Positions 1 to 11,028 of a stretch of DNA of 64,000 bases are shown here, one piece after another; the first letter of the stretch is position 1, and each line of letters opens with the position of its first letter. A program made the translations under genes and the position numbers. Where the stretch lies: positions 221,683 to 285,682 of the forward strand of contig JBBHKE010001935.1 of NCBI GenBank assembly GCA_037447655.1. Reading direction: 5' to 3'. Source of the DNA: Zygnema cylindricum. Its lineage: Eukaryota > Streptophyta > Zygnematophyceae > Zygnematales > Zygnemataceae. Below the pieces are notes generated by a model. That model was given only the letters and a program-made list of their open reading frames with translations, was not told the DNA's origin and did no database searches.

Positions 1-296
1 GTTTGAGAGACTCTCTCTCCTGATAGATGGATTTAAAAGGATTCAGGATCAAAAAGGATTAAGGGAGAGTGTCGAGGATAGATGACGGACATGCTTGGTT
101 AGTGTTTTGACATATCATGATCTTTCATGATGACGGCTACATGAAATACATGCCGGAAACATGCTGTTCCGGTAATCACCTGCGCACATATGAAAGGTGA
201 GTAGGCATGCAAGGAGCCTTAAGGGCGCTGGCTTACTACAGAGGGGTGCACCGCGGTCCACTACGGTGCAGTGATTTACGGTTTCACTGGTGCTGT
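1..296. other. Unassigned sequence left of CopA LTR homology
   Basis: No coding frame or known repeat is recognised here. It lies where the U3 part of the CopA 5' LTR should be, but it does not resemble the matching part of the CopA 3' LTR (12031-12470). Homology between the two LTRs starts only near 297. The segment may be replaced or recombined U3, or flanking DNA. Confidence 0.4.
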
Positions 297-586
297 GAGA
301 GGGAATTAGGAAAAACTAGGACTTAGGAAAATTTAGGTAGATAGTCCTCTCTCTCAGAGAGTTTGTATAAATTGGCATCTTTGCCACCCTATAACTTATC
401 GCCTGGTTGGCCGTTTTCTGTGATTCTTTTTTCTACGGACTCAGGGGAGTCCAGGCTACACAGGGGTGCAGTCAAATTGTCAGTTTGCCTTCTTGGGCAG
501 CAGTGGTTGTGGCTTAAATTGGGTTAGTTAAATACTATCTAGAGGCTTCCTGTATTCTATGGTCCAATGGAGGACACAGAATTGCA
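297..586 (+). repeat. CopA 5' LTR, promoter to end
   Basis: It contains the CTCTCTC/GAGAG hairpin, a TATA box TATAAA at 366-371, the hairpin GGACTC-AGG-GGAGTCC near 438, and an end carrying ATG-GAG-GAC-ACA (the in-LTR gag start of this family). It ends TTGCA at 586. It matches the CopA 3' LTR end (12470-12750) and the CopH 5' LTR (minus, from 46684). Confidence 0.75.
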
Positions 587-1250
587 GAGAACATAGTGTA
601 CCAAAAGAAAAATGAGTGATATTGCATGGAAGTGGAATATAGTGGTCTGGATGATACTTGTGTAGGAAAACACTATGGAGATTAGGTTAAGAGGAAAGAG
701 CATTCAAGCTCTAGTTGTAGGAGGGGACCGATGGGGGAAAGACACGAAGAAACCGTACAAAGGGGAAAGAGATCAGTGTGGAGGACCAAGGACCCCAAAG
801 GGCCTTTGTCATTTTTGCAAAAAGCTAGGACACTTTATCCCGGATTGTGTCAAGTTGTCGGAGCTGAAGCTCCGAGAAAACCGTGGAGGGGGTTTTTCCA
901 GAGGGAAGGAAAAGGCACTTGTGGTCACAAAAGTGATAGGAGAAACCGAGGATGAGTCTTCTGAGGAGGATGGGGAGCTTCTTCTTGACGAGAGTCTGGA
1001 GGAGAATGAGATCCCTCGGAGACAGAAGTGGGCCCTTGAAGCATCTCGAGAAGCTCCACATGAAGGATGGATCATTGACTCAAGTGCATCCATGCATATG
1101 TGTTGTGATAAGAAACAGTTCATTAAGCTAAGAAAGATCCCTACTGTAGAGATAGAGTATGAGGATGGGAGAGTGGTTACTACAGATCTAGTGGGATCAG
1201 TAGATCTCAAAGTCTTAGTGGAGGGTAAGACTTCTATACTTACATTTTGA
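587..1250 (+). pseudogene. CopA gag C-terminus and protease start (decayed)
   Basis: The LTR end at 586 is joined directly to sequence that in CopH lies just before the zinc knuckle, so the primer-binding site and the N-terminal two thirds of gag are deleted. The open stretch from 675 (191 aa) has a CCHC knuckle C45-C48-H53-C58 typical of copia nucleocapsid, an acidic linker, and the aspartic-protease motif as D135-S-S-A-S where DSGAS is normal. A TGA at 1248-1250 replaces a sense codon in the protease. An in-frame stop also lies in the gag remnant before 675. It is not functional. Confidence 0.85.
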
Positions 1251-2510
1251 GATGTACTCTACATTCCTCACCTGCGTAAAAATCTTGTCTCTACGTCAGT
1301 GTTAGATGACAAAGAGTTTGATACCTTCACTAGAAAAGGAGTCTTTACAGCTAAGTATAGCGATGAAGTTTACTTCACATCAGATAAGGGTAGCCAAGGA
1401 ATATTTAGGCTTAACCTGAGTAATGAAAAGAAGAATGCTTAATATGTTGGTTTTCCTAAGTTGATGATTTGGCATAAACAATAGGGGCATGTGCATTTTG
1501 ATAGGTTGAGGGAAATCAAAAAGCTTGGGGTAGTAGAAGGAATTCAATTCGGGGATAATTAAATGATGAATAATTGTAGTGGCTGTGCTCAAGGTAAGGC
1601 TGACAGACTTCTGTTTCCTAAAGCCGCCACATATAGAGGTGAGAAAGTACTAGATCTAGTCCACACAGATATTTTGGGACCTCAAAATGTTCCTTCGATT
1701 GGGGGAAGGAGGTTTATGTTGACAATTACCAATGACTGGTCTAGATACTTTAATGTCTAATTTTTTAAAAGCGAAGTGTGAAACATCAACTTACTTCAAA
1801 GAATATAAAGCTTGGAGGGAGAAGTTGCATGGAATCCCCATTAAGAGGATAAGGAGTAATAACGGGGGGGAATATACCTCTAACCAATTTGAGGAACACT
1901 TGAGAGATGAGGGAGTTAAACACCATAAAATCATACCATATAACCTGGAAAAAAATGGGGTAGCTGAGAGGTTGAACCGACAAATGGGAGATAGTGCACT
2001 TAGTATGTTGGCCGACAAGAAAATAAGAAAGAGATTTTGGGCAAAGGCCATGAAGTGTGTCAACTATATTAAAAATAGAGTCCTTACCTCAGCGGTAAAA
2101 AGAATGACACCTTATGAGAGATGGGTGGGAAGGAAACCAGATATCTCTCACCTTCAAGGATTTGGTAGCCAAGTTTACAGTCTCGACAGGATAAGAAAAA
2201 TTGGAAACTAGATGCTAAGAGAAAACCTGGATACTTTGTAAGATATGATGAAGATGTCAAGGGATATAGAGTTTATGAGTTAGCAAAGAGAGATATCATT
2301 AAAGTCAAACACCTAGTTATCATGGATGAAGGGAAGTCATTTGACCCTTTTAAATATACCAAAAAGATAAGGATCAGATTTGAGTTTGAAGGTGAAGACT
2401 CCATCCTTCTTCAAAGGGAAATGAGTGAAACAAGGATTACCGATTCAAGGGAGATCCAAGACACAGACAATCCACCGGAAACCTCACATATTCCTATGGA
2501 CTTCGAGTAG
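1251..2510 (+). pseudogene. CopA protease end, GAG-pre-integrase and integrase (decayed)
   Basis: Copia integrase remnants are spread over several frames. The zinc-binding NCSGC motif is in the stretch 1563-1760, which also keeps the first catalytic Asp (VHTD). The stretch from 1732 has the second catalytic Asp changed to Asn (R-S-N-N-G-G-E, N43), with the Glu of NGVAERLN 36 residues on (E79), the D,D35E spacing. The first His of the HHCC finger is followed by an in-frame stop (H-K-Q-stop). Several stops and frameshifts separate the pieces, so the integrase is dead. The C-terminal linker reaches about 2510. Confidence 0.85.
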
Positions 2511-3289
2511 ACAGAAAAAGGAGGGATAGGAACCGGCTTTCATGGATAGGGGAGCCGATGAGACAGTAAGGAGAAATCTAAGACTCCCCTCCATCCCAAC
2601 TTTTGAGTTTGAGGGGGGGAGAAGGAGCAGCAAAAGGATCCAGGAAAAATAGGGGGCTCACAAGGTAACTAAGCTATCTCACCCAGATGAGACTCAATCA
2701 TACTCGAAGGTAGTAAACAGTCCAGAGAAAGACAAATTGATTAGAGCCATAAATGTTGACATGGCCTCCAACATGGAAGCAAATACTTGGGAACTAGCGA
2801 ACTATCCTCCAGACACAAAAACTGATTGCCTGTAAATGGGTGTTTAAACTAAAACTGAACCCAGTTAATACTATTGAGAGGTATAAGGCTCGATTAGTAG
2901 CAAAGGGATTCACCTAAAAGGAGGTGATTTACTATGAGGAGACTTTTGCTCTAGTTGTTCAGTACCCATCAGTAAGGAATCTCCTCAGTATGACAGCAGC
3001 GGAAGACATAGAAACACACCAGATGGATATTAAGACTGCTTTTCTTAATAGTGAGTTAGAGGAAGAAATTTTCATGAGGCAACCACAGGAATTTATGGAA
3101 GAAGGAGAGGTGAGCAAAGTTTGCAGGCTCATAAAGTCTTTATTTGGACTGAAGAACGCTCTCCGATAATGGAACAAGAAACTAGATGAGTTTCTCACCG
3201 GTCTGGGATATATCTGAATGAGCTCTGATAATTCTATCTATATGTTTGAATATGAGAATGGTGTAATTTTTATTGCAATTTATGTGGAT
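2511..3289 (+). pseudogene. CopA reverse transcriptase, N-terminal half (decayed)
   Basis: After a charged linker (ending near 2700) the copia RT starts. Recognisable parts are the W-E-L block, the [10 protein letters not shown] block (frameshifted near 2825), and the palm block Q-M-D-I-K-T-A-F-L with the first catalytic Asp in the stretch 2924-3169. The region ends in F-I-A-I-Y-V-D at 3289, exactly where CopB is inserted. In-frame stops lie after KGFT and after the A-L-R of the GLKQAPRQ block. Confidence 0.85.
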
Positions 3290-4337
3290 TGTAGAAATTA
3301 ATGGTTTTAAGTATTTTCTAGGTCTGAATAGAAAGAAAGAACCCGAGGCACTCTACCTCTAACTTTTCTCTCCAACTCTCAAACTTGTTGCAGTCACTGA
3401 GAAATCGGAGAGGAAGCTAGAGCCATGGCTACCTAGGCTATCCTGAGGTTTACGGGAAATTTATATCAGTTCGGGTTTATTTATTTAAAAGGTATGTGCT
3501 GGCGGCAGGAATTGATCCTTGTACCTACCGGCCGGCAGACAGGGAATAGCTGGTAGCCTTAGCCTTTAAGTCTAGGAGTCATGATTCGTAGTATGTAGTT
3601 TGGTAGTTATTTAAATAGGTACACGTACGATCATTCATTTAACTATAATAGATTACGGGATACATAGATCCGGTAATATATAAAGTACGGATTACGGTAC
3701 GGACTATAAATCAATACCGCGCATTTGTTTTGTAAATCAAACAAATACCGCACATGTATTTATTACGGCTACGATTAAATTAGATTCTCATCACACGGCC
3801 GCAATCAACGCCGAGATCGCGGAGGAAGTTTTCGGCGGTTTGTGGCTATCGCCACATCGTATGACGGGTGGCGAAATTTCGTTGGATTGTGGAATCCCCG
3901 GAGATTATGACATCGAATCCGGATATGACATGTGTCGACATTTAGGCCTTGTCGTACAATATCCGTACCTAAAGTACACGGGCAGCTGTACTTTTGCGTA
4001 CGGAACTCAATTCTGATTGGTTCCGTACATCAGTAGATAGAGTCTGTGAGATAGATAGGACTTAGAAAAATTAGGAGATAGGACCCTCTCTCCCAGAGAG
4101 CTTCTGTACAAAAGGTCAACTTTGACCCTCCATAACTTACTGCTCAGGGGAGCAAATTCAGAGATTCTTTTTGCTATCGACTCAAGGGAGTCTTTTCTTC
4201 ACAAGGGTGAAGTTGGTCAGAGTTTTTGTCTGTCAGGGTGGCAGTTATTTTGGCAGAAACACAAAGGGGTCAAGGTTATCCTAGAGGCTTCTTGGAAGCT
4301 GTCCACTCTGAGGACTTATGGAGGTCTCAAAGTTTCA
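3290..4337 (+). repeat. CopB 5' LTR
   Basis: It starts TGTAGAAATTAATGG and ends GTTTCA just before the primer-binding site. It matches 8674-9721 along its whole length with scattered differences. Motifs are an antisense tRNA-half-like hairpin (about 3490-3570), an inverted repeat ATTTGTTTTG/AAACAAAT (about 3723-3748), a GTAC cluster (3950-4030), a palindromic W-box near 4118, two R-region hairpins, and the gag start codon at 4318. Confidence 0.93.
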
Positions 4338-5320
4338 GGTTATGGGCCCACCCTCTAGGGTACCAATCTTTAATGGAACTGGCTTCATATACTGAGAAAG
4401 TATGATGATAGGAGCTCTATGCGAAAAAAGGTTTTGGGGGATAGTGAGTGGACGATTGGGGCGTCCATCAAGTCTTGGAATTCCTCCAGGGTTTAAAGGA
4501 AGCAGATTCACCAGGAAAGAGGATTCACCTTCAACGGAGGAAACAAATGAAGGAGAGGTGGTGGACAAAGGAAAGGAGAAGGAGGCGACCACACCAATAG
4601 CAACTGGTTTAGCATTCATGTCACCTATTCCGAGGAACGAGGAGAATGATACTGAAACCTGGGACTTCAACAATATGGCGGCAAAGCACTTCATCCTACG
4701 CCATCTCACTCAAGGACTTGCATGTCCTCATTTGCAGGTAGAGAGGGCATCCGATCTTTGGATGGCTCTCATAGAGATGTACCGAAGTGGTACGATTCAA
4801 CAACAACAGTTGGCTGATCAGAAAGTTAAGGAGTATGTATACAAAGGGGGAAATATGTTGGATTTTTGCAATGAGCTTGCTACAGTCTTTATGGAGCTAG
4901 AGAGTGCGGGAAAAGTTTTTAGTGAAAAAGAAAAGGTTAAGTGTTTACTAATGAAGTTACCTGATGAGTTCGAGAACATTGTCAACCGTGTGCAGGACTT
5001 GCCGGACTCAAGGTGGATATGGAATGATTCTCGTTCGGGAGAATACGATTGAGATCCGAAAGGGAGGAAAGATTGGCCAAGCCTTGGCAACAGCGACCGA
5101 TTGGAGGAACAAGGATTCCCGAAAACCAGTCGGAAACTATGGGGGTAGGGAGCAGAAAAAACAGGTTGACGAGTTCGAACCAAGGGCTCTCAAAGGTTTA
5201 TGTCATTTTTGTAAGAAACTGGGGCACTATATGGCAGAGTGCACCAAGCTAACCGAGCTTCGGTTAAAGGAGGGGCAGACCGGTGGTACCCCGAGAGGAA
5301 AGAAAACGCTTTTGTCACAC
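4318..5320 (+). pseudogene. CopB gag (UBN2-type, CCHC) with stop and frameshifts
   Basis: The start codon (4318) lies 20 bases inside the LTR, and the reading runs M-E-V-S-K-F-Q-V-M-G-P through the primer-binding site. A TGA near 4393 replaces a Trp codon. The open stretch 4402-5052 holds the copia gag core (LAxPHLQVERASDLW, LLMKLPDEFENIV). About 14 bases are missing relative to CopE near 5023, shifting the frame. The knuckle CHFCKKLGHYMAEC is in the stretch 4964-5437. A second frameshift sits near 5308, in the basic stretch after the knuckle. Confidence 0.88.
4338..4352 (+). promoter_or_regulatory. CopB primer-binding site (initiator tRNA-Met anticodon arm)
   Basis: GGTTATGGGCCCACC follows the LTR end directly. 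It is the exact complement of GGTGGGCCCATAACC, the anticodon stem-loop of plant initiator tRNA-Met. The usual plant copia site (complement of the tRNA 3' end) is absent. A primer of this type is a tRNA fragment ending in the anticodon arm, as known for Drosophila copia and yeast Ty5. Confidence 0.85.
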
Positions 5321-6879
5321 AGGTACTTGAGGCGGAATGCGAGGACGAGGACGATGAGCTCCTTTTGGATGAGGAGTTGGAGGCGAAAACTGAGGTTGAA
5401 ATTCCACGAAGGGAGAAATGTGCTTACGGTGGATTGAAAGGTGAAGCAGGCTTGATTATAGATTCAGGTGCCTCAATGCACATGTGTAAGGATAGGCACT
5501 TGTTCACTAAGATAAGAAAGATTCCCACCGTAGAGATAGAGTACGGGGATGGGAGGATAGTCACCACTACTCTTGTAGGATTGGTAGATTTGAAAGTGTT
5601 AGTAGAAGGAAAGACATCCATATTAACATTCTCCGATGTATTGTTAATCCCGGAACTGAACAAAAACCTTATCTCTACATCTGTATTAGATGATAAGGGT
5701 TTTTTTACTAGCACTAGGGAAGGAGTCTTTACTGCTAGTTTTGAGGAGGATGTCTATTTCATTGCTGAGAAAGGTAGTCATGGGATGTTTAGGCTGATCT
5801 TAAATAATGAAACGAAGAAACTTTATTATGCTGGTGTTCATGATATTATGATGTGGCATAAGAGGCTTGGGCATGTGAATCTATATAAGTTAAGAGAGAT
5901 GAAAAAGATGGGAGTGGTGGAAGGGATTCAGTTTAGTGAGAGTGATGATATAAGTGATTGTAGTGGGTGTGCTCAAGGTAAAGCACATAGATTACCCTTT
6001 CCTAAAACAGCCACCTACAAGGGAGAAAAACTTATAGATCTAGTACACACAGATATTTGGGGACCGGCTAGAGTGCCCTCACCGGGGGGGAAGAGATTTA
6101 TGATGACTATAACTGATGATTGGTCTCGGTATTCCCGGGTGTATTTTTTGAAAAACAAGTCAGAAGTTGAGGACTGTTTTAGACAATATAAAGCATGGAG
6201 CGAAAAACTCCATGAAACTCCAATCAAGAGAGTAAGGAGTGACAATGGTGGAGAGTATACTTCTAACCAGTTTGAGGATTTTTTGAGGGAAGATGGGGTT
6301 CAACACCAAAAGACAATTCCAGAAAATTCGGAACAGAATGGGGTAGCTGAAAGGTTAAATAGAACACTAAGTGATAATGCTAGAAGTATGTTGTCGGATA
6401 AGAAGATAGGAAAAAGGTTTTGGGCAGAAGCAATGAACTGTGTTTATTACCTCAAAAATAGAGTTCTTACTTCAGCTATAAAAGATCAAACACCTTATGA
6501 GAGATGGACAGGCCGGAAACCAGACTTATCTCATTTAAAGGTTTTCGGCAGTCAAGTGTTCAGTCTAGATACTGATCGGTCCAATTGGACGCTAGATCCT
6601 AAAAGAAAACCGGGATACTTATTAGGATATGATGAAGATGTTAAAGGATATAGAGTTTATGATCTAAAAAGGGAAGATATAATCTTAGTAAAGCATCTAG
6701 TAGTTATGGATGAAGGAAAGTCTGTGGATCCCTTCAAATATACAAAGTCAGTAAAAATCAGATTTGAGTCAGAAAATTCTGATGACTTTGAGCTTCCTAA
6801 CTACCAGGTTTTAGAGACGATGACATTCTTGCAGGAACAAATCAGACCGAAAAGGACTCGGCTGTGGAAAATCCAGTGA
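5239..6879 (+). CDS. CopB protease-integrase open frame (546 aa)
   Basis: This open part of the polyprotein still has the enzyme residues. The retroviral-type aspartic protease motif D75-S-G-A-S is intact. The GAG-pre-integrase zinc finger is H207...H212...C241...C244. The integrase triad is D272 (VHTD), D335 (SDNGGEY) and E371 (NGVAERLN), with the copia D,D35E spacing. The annotated start is only the first ATG of the frame; the natural product would be cut from Gag-Pol. It ends early because one base is missing near 6808 compared with CopE. The enzymes process the polyprotein and insert the cDNA into chromosomes. Confidence 0.88.
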   Translation: MHQANRASVKGGADRWYPERKENAFVTQVLEAECEDEDDELLLDEELEAKTEVEIPRREKCAYGGLKGEAGLIIDSGASMHMCKDRHLFTKIRKIPTVEIEYGDGRIVTTTLVGLVDLKVLVEGKTSILTFSDVLLIPELNKNLISTSVLDDKGFFTSTREGVFTASFEEDVYFIAEKGSHGMFRLILNNETKKLYYAGVHDIMMWHKRLGHVNLYKLREMKKMGVVEGIQFSESDDISDCSGCAQGKAHRLPFPKTATYKGEKLIDLVHTDIWGPARVPSPGGKRFMMTITDDWSRYSRVYFLKNKSEVEDCFRQYKAWSEKLHETPIKRVRSDNGGEYTSNQFEDFLREDGVQHQKTIPENSEQNGVAERLNRTLSDNARSMLSDKKIGKRFWAEAMNCVYYLKNRVLTSAIKDQTPYERWTGRKPDLSHLKVFGSQVFSLDTDRSNWTLDPKRKPGYLLGYDEDVKGYRVYDLKREDIILVKHLVVMDEGKSVDPFKYTKSVKIRFESENSDDFELPNYQVLETMTFLQEQIRPKRTRLWKIQ

Positions 6880-8660
6880 CAACTCTACCCGAAGCGGAAG
6901 ACGTGGTGGAAATTGATTCGGAATCAAGGGATAGGGGAGAAAGCGAGTTTGTTCGAAAGAATCCACGAGAACCATCTATTCCGGCCTCAGATTTTGAAGG
7001 GGGAAGGAGAAGTAGTAAAAGACTGGAAGAAAAACAGGTTAATAACAAGGTAACAAAACTATCTCATCAAGATGAACCTCAAACTTATGGAGAGGCGATG
7101 ACTTGTCCAGAAAGAAATCGGTGGAAGACAGCCATCAATGAAGAGATGGCCTCAATTATGGCAGCCGATACTTGGGAGCTGGTGGATTGTCCACCTAACC
7201 GAAAACCAATCGGTTGTAAGTGGGTTTTCAAATTAAAACTGAACCCAGATAACACAATCGAGCGCTACAAGGCCCGACTAGTGGCAAAGGGATTTACACA
7301 AAAGGAGGGAATTGACTACGAGGAAACCTTTGCCCCGGTGGTCAGATTTCCCTCCGTCCGCATACTTCTCAACCTGGCAGCAGCGGAAGACATGGAAGTG
7401 CACCAGATGGACATCAAAACAGCCTTTTTGCATGGAGAATTAGAAGAGGAGATCTTCATGCGATAACCCGAAGGGTTTGTGGAAGAAGGAGAGGAGAGTA
7501 AGGTATGCCGGCTGATTAAATCTCTTTATGGTTTGAAACAGGCGCCTGGACAGTGGAATAAGAAGCTTGATGAGTTTCTTACCGGTCTAGGATATATTCG
7601 GATCAGCTCAGATCACTCAATCTATGTTTTCGAAGATGAGGAAGGTTTTATATTTATTGCAATTTATGTTGATGATTTGCTTGTTTTAAGTAAATCAATG
7701 GAAAAAATTAATAAACTGAAAACCGATCTTAAGGGGAGATTTGAAATGAAGGATATGGGGGAAGCAAAATATATTTTGGGAATTCAAGTAGAGAGAGACC
7801 GAAAAAGAAAAATTATAAGATTGACTCAAAAGGAAGCAATAGAGAACATGCTTGAAAAATTTCAAATGGATAAAGCTAATAGTTGTACAACTCCAATGGA
7901 GTTGAAGAAGGGAAGTGAGGGGAGTGAGGAAGGAGGAGTCATAGTCTTAGATGAGGAATTATCTCCTGAAGAACAAAAGTTCATGCAGACTATTCCTTAC
8001 AGGCAAGTAGTGGGAAGTCTAATCTATTTTATGAATTGTACCTGGCCGGATTTAGCTGCAGCTGTAGGAGTGCTGAGTAGAAGTCTAAATGCTCCCACTA
8101 AGAAGGATTGGGAGGCAGCTAAGAGAGTTCTTAGATACTTAATAGGAATTAGGGATCTATGGTTGCATTTGGGTGGGGAGAATACTGACATCACTACTTG
8201 GAGTGATGCTAGTTATGGTGATGCTCCGATGAGGAGATGCACTTCTGGATATGTATTATATGTGGGTGATGGGGCTTGCTGTTGGAGTAGCAAATAGCAA
8301 AAGGTCATTGCTCAGTCCACCATGGAGGCTGAGTATATGGCCTCTTGCTCTGCTGTAAAAGAATTGATGTGGGTCAAGTCTTTGCTTGGTGAACTTGGTC
8401 ATCTTAAGAGTGGTGTGCATAAAATATTTTGTGATAATCAAGCAGCAATCGCTATTTCTGCCAATCCTAAACATCATTTTAAAGCTTAACACATGGACAT
8501 TAGACTCAGCTTTGTTAGAGAGAAAGTAGAAAATAAAATAATCAGTTTAGAGTACCGACCAGATAGTGAGATGGTAGCAGATATGATGACCAAACCTGTG
8601 CCTTCCCCTAAGCTAATTTTCTGCAGGGAGAAGTGTGGTCTGAAATTAAAGATTGACTAG
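6864..8660 (+). pseudogene. CopB reverse transcriptase-RNase H with three stops
   Basis: The stretch 6864-7466 holds the linker and RT fingers ([12 protein letters not shown]) and the first palm Asp (MDIKTAFLHG). TAA at 7464-7466 replaces the Gln of FMRQPEG. The stretch 7479-8297 continues with GLKQAPGQW, the catalytic Y-V-D-D intact, and the start of RNase H (TTWSDASYGD). TAG near 8295 replaces a Gln, and another TAA near 8487 replaces a Lys in KAKHMD. The remaining frame runs through CDNQAAIA and VADMMTKP to the TAG before the polypurine tract. Two of the three stops fit C-to-T changes. Confidence 0.88.
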
Positions 8661-8673
8661 AAAATAAGGGGAG
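8661..8673 (+). promoter_or_regulatory. CopB polypurine tract
   Basis: AAAATAAGGGGAG sits immediately before the 3' LTR and would prime plus-strand DNA. The same 13 bases occur before the 3' LTRs of CopA and CopE. Confidence 0.85.
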
Positions 8674-9721
8674 TGTAGAAATTAATGGTTTTAAGTATTT
8701 TCTAGGTCTGAATAGAAAGAAAGAAGCCAAGGCAGTCTACCTCTAACTTCTCTCTCCAACTCTCAAACTTGTCGCAGTCACTGAGAAATCGGAGAGGAAT
8801 CTAGAGCCATGGCTACCTAGGCTATTTTGAGGTTTATGGGAAATTTATATTAGTTCGAGTTTATTTATTTAAAAGGTATGTGCCGGCGGCAGGAATTGAT
8901 CCTTGTACCTACCGGCCGGCAGACAGGGAATAGCCGGTAGCCTTAGCCGTTAAGTCTAGGAGTCATGATACGTAGTATGTAGTTTGATAGTTATTTAAAT
9001 AGGTACACGTACGATTATTCATTTAACTATAATAGATTACGGGATACATAGATCCGGTAATATATAAAGTACGGATTACGGCACGGACTATAAATCAATA
9101 CCGCGCATTTGTTTCGTAAATGAAACAAATACCGCACATGTATTTATTACGACTACGATTAAATTAGATTCTCATCGGACGGCCGCAATTAGCGCCGAGA
9201 TCGCGGAGGAAGTTTTCGGAAGTTTGTGGCCATCGCCACATCGGATGACGAGTGGTGAAATTTCGTTGGATCGTGGAACCCCCGGAGATTATGGCATCGA
9301 ATCCCGATATGACATGTGTCGACATTTAGGCCTTGTCGTACAATGTCTGTACCTAAAGTACACCGGCAGCTGTACTTTTGCGTACGGAACTCAATTTTGA
9401 TTAGTTACGTACATCAGTAGATAGAGTCTGTGAGAGAGATAGGACTTAGAAAAATTAGGAGATAGGACCCTCTCTCCCAGAGAGCTTCTGTACAAAAGGT
9501 CAACTTTGACCCTCCATAACTTACTGCTCAGGGGAGCAAATTCAAAGATTCTTTTTGCTATCGAATCAGCGGAGTCTTGTCTTCACAAGGGTGAAGTTGG
9601 TCAGAGTTTTTGTCTGTCAGGGTGGCAGTTATTTTTGCAGAAACACAAAGGGGTCAGGGTTATCCTAGAGGCTTCTTGGAAGCTGTCCACTCTGAGGACT
9701 TATGGAGGTCTCAGAGTTTCA
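8674..9721 (+). repeat. CopB 3' LTR
   Basis: It starts TGTAGAAATTAATGG and ends GTTTCA. It is the same length as the 5' LTR. The CopA RT resumes directly after it with the TTGAT duplication. Confidence 0.93.
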
Positions 9722-10717
9722 TTGATGATATACTTGTGTTGAATAAATCTTTGGAAAATATTAATAGGTTAAAGAAAGATCTTAGATGCAGATTTGATAT
9801 GAAAGATTTAGGTGAGGCAAGATACATTTTTGGGATCCAAATGGAGAGAGATAGGGGGAAAAAGATTATCAGACATACTCACAAAGAAGCAATAGGTAAT
9901 ATGCTTGAGAAATTCCAGATGGAAAGGCTAACAATTGTACCACTCACATGGACTTGAAAAATATAAGTGATGAGAGTGTAGAAGGAGGAGTGATGATCTT
10001 AGACAATGTGATGAGTTCTGAGGAGGGAGAGTTTATGAAGTCTATCCCTTATAGACAATTCGTACGAAGTTTGATCTAATTTATGAACTGTACCAAGCCG
10101 GACATAGCGCCAAGAGTAGGAGTCCTCAGTAGGAGTATAAATGACCCTAAAAAGAGAGACTGGGAGGCAGCCAAGAGAGTCATGAGATATCTGGTGGGAA
10201 CTAGAGATTTATGGTTGCATATGGAAGGGGAGCAACCTGACATCACTACATGGAGTGACGCCAGTTATGGGGACGCACCTATGAGAAGATGCACTTATAG
10301 GTATGTGTTCTATGTGGGAAAAGGTGCTTGCTGTTGGAGCAGCAAGCAAAAAAAAATGGTTGCTCAATCTACTATAGAGGCTGAGTACATGGCCTCTTGT
10401 TGTGCTTTGAAAGAGTTGATGTGGGTCAAGTCCTTGTTGCAAGAACTGGGGTATATGAACGAGGGAGTGCATGAAGTGTTTTGTAATAACCAAGTTTCCA
10501 TTGCAATTGCAGCTAATCCAAAACGTCATTTTAAGGCTAAACATATGGACATAATTTGAGCTTTGTGAGAGAAAAAGTTGAGAATAAAATTGTGAATCTT
10601 GTATATTAATCTGATGAGGAAATGGTGGCTGATATGATGACAAAACCGGTGCCTTCTCCTGAGTAAAAATATTGCAGAGAAAAGTGTCGATTTAAACTAA
10701 AGTTAAAGTTAGAGTAG
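9722..10717 (+). pseudogene. CopA reverse transcriptase C-terminus and RNase H (decayed)
   Basis: The frame resumes with the second half of Y-V-D-D (D-D-I-L-V-L) right after CopB, then RFDMKDLGEARYIFGIQ of the RT thumb. A frameshift near 9935 and stops follow. RNase H is in the stretch 10083-10559: TTWSDASYGD (first Asp), IEAEYMAS (Glu), CNNQVSIA (third Asp changed to Asn), then further decay to VADMMTKP near 10640. Together with 2511-3289 this was one polyprotein before CopB inserted. Confidence 0.87.
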
Positions 10718-10730
10718 AAAATAAGGGGAG
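10718..10730 (+). promoter_or_regulatory. CopA polypurine tract
   Basis: AAAATAAGGGGAG is directly followed by the TGTTGAAATT start of the 3' LTR. Confidence 0.8.
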
Positions 10731-11028
10731 TGTTGAAATTATTAAATTTATATGGTATTTTCTAGGTTTGAATTTTATTTGTAAAATCATGAAAAGTAAA
10801 AGCGCAGGCAGCCTGCCTCCACCTCTTCTCTTTACCCCCTATAATTTTTGTAGTCACTGAATGATAGATAGGGTGGTGGAGCCATGGCTGCCTCAGCTCT
10901 ATAGGTAGGACATAAGAGTGACCTAAGTCACTCTGAACTAAAGGTTGAGTCCGGCACGACTCGAACCTCCGACCTGCAAAGCGTGGCGTAGCTGTCAGCT
11001 CTAACCGGTTTGTCATAGGAGTTCGTTA
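10731..11028 (+). repeat. CopA 3' LTR, first part
   Basis: It starts TGTTGAAATTATTAAATTT. It holds the U3 block with AGCCATGG near 10881. On the opposite strand (about 10940-11015) there is a tRNA-like stretch with a GGTTAGAGC A-box-like part and a GGTTCGAGTC B-box-like part. It is interrupted at 11028 by a solo LTR. Confidence 0.8.

Larger units (their letters stand above)
3290..9721 (+). mobile_element. CopB, full-length Ty1/copia retrotransposon (plus)
   Basis: Two 1048-bp LTRs (TG...CA) flank a 4336-bp internal region with primer-binding site, gag-protease-integrase-RT-RNase H in copia order, and a polypurine tract. Candidate 5-bp target duplications are TGGAT (3285-3289) and TTGAT (9722-9726), with one mismatch. 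The element cuts the YVDD codons of the CopA RT. Coding is broken by several stops and small indels, but protease and integrase lie in one open frame. CopE is a close relative. Confidence 0.93.

Noticed and set aside
1809-5183. Many minus-strand frames of 60-130 codons under CopA and CopB
   Set aside because: They are antisense shadows of gag, protease, integrase and RT coding sequence.
10762-11016. 84-aa minus-strand frame in the CopA 3' LTR
   Set aside because: It lies across the tRNA-like part of U3 and has no protein similarity; more likely RNA or DNA structure than protein.
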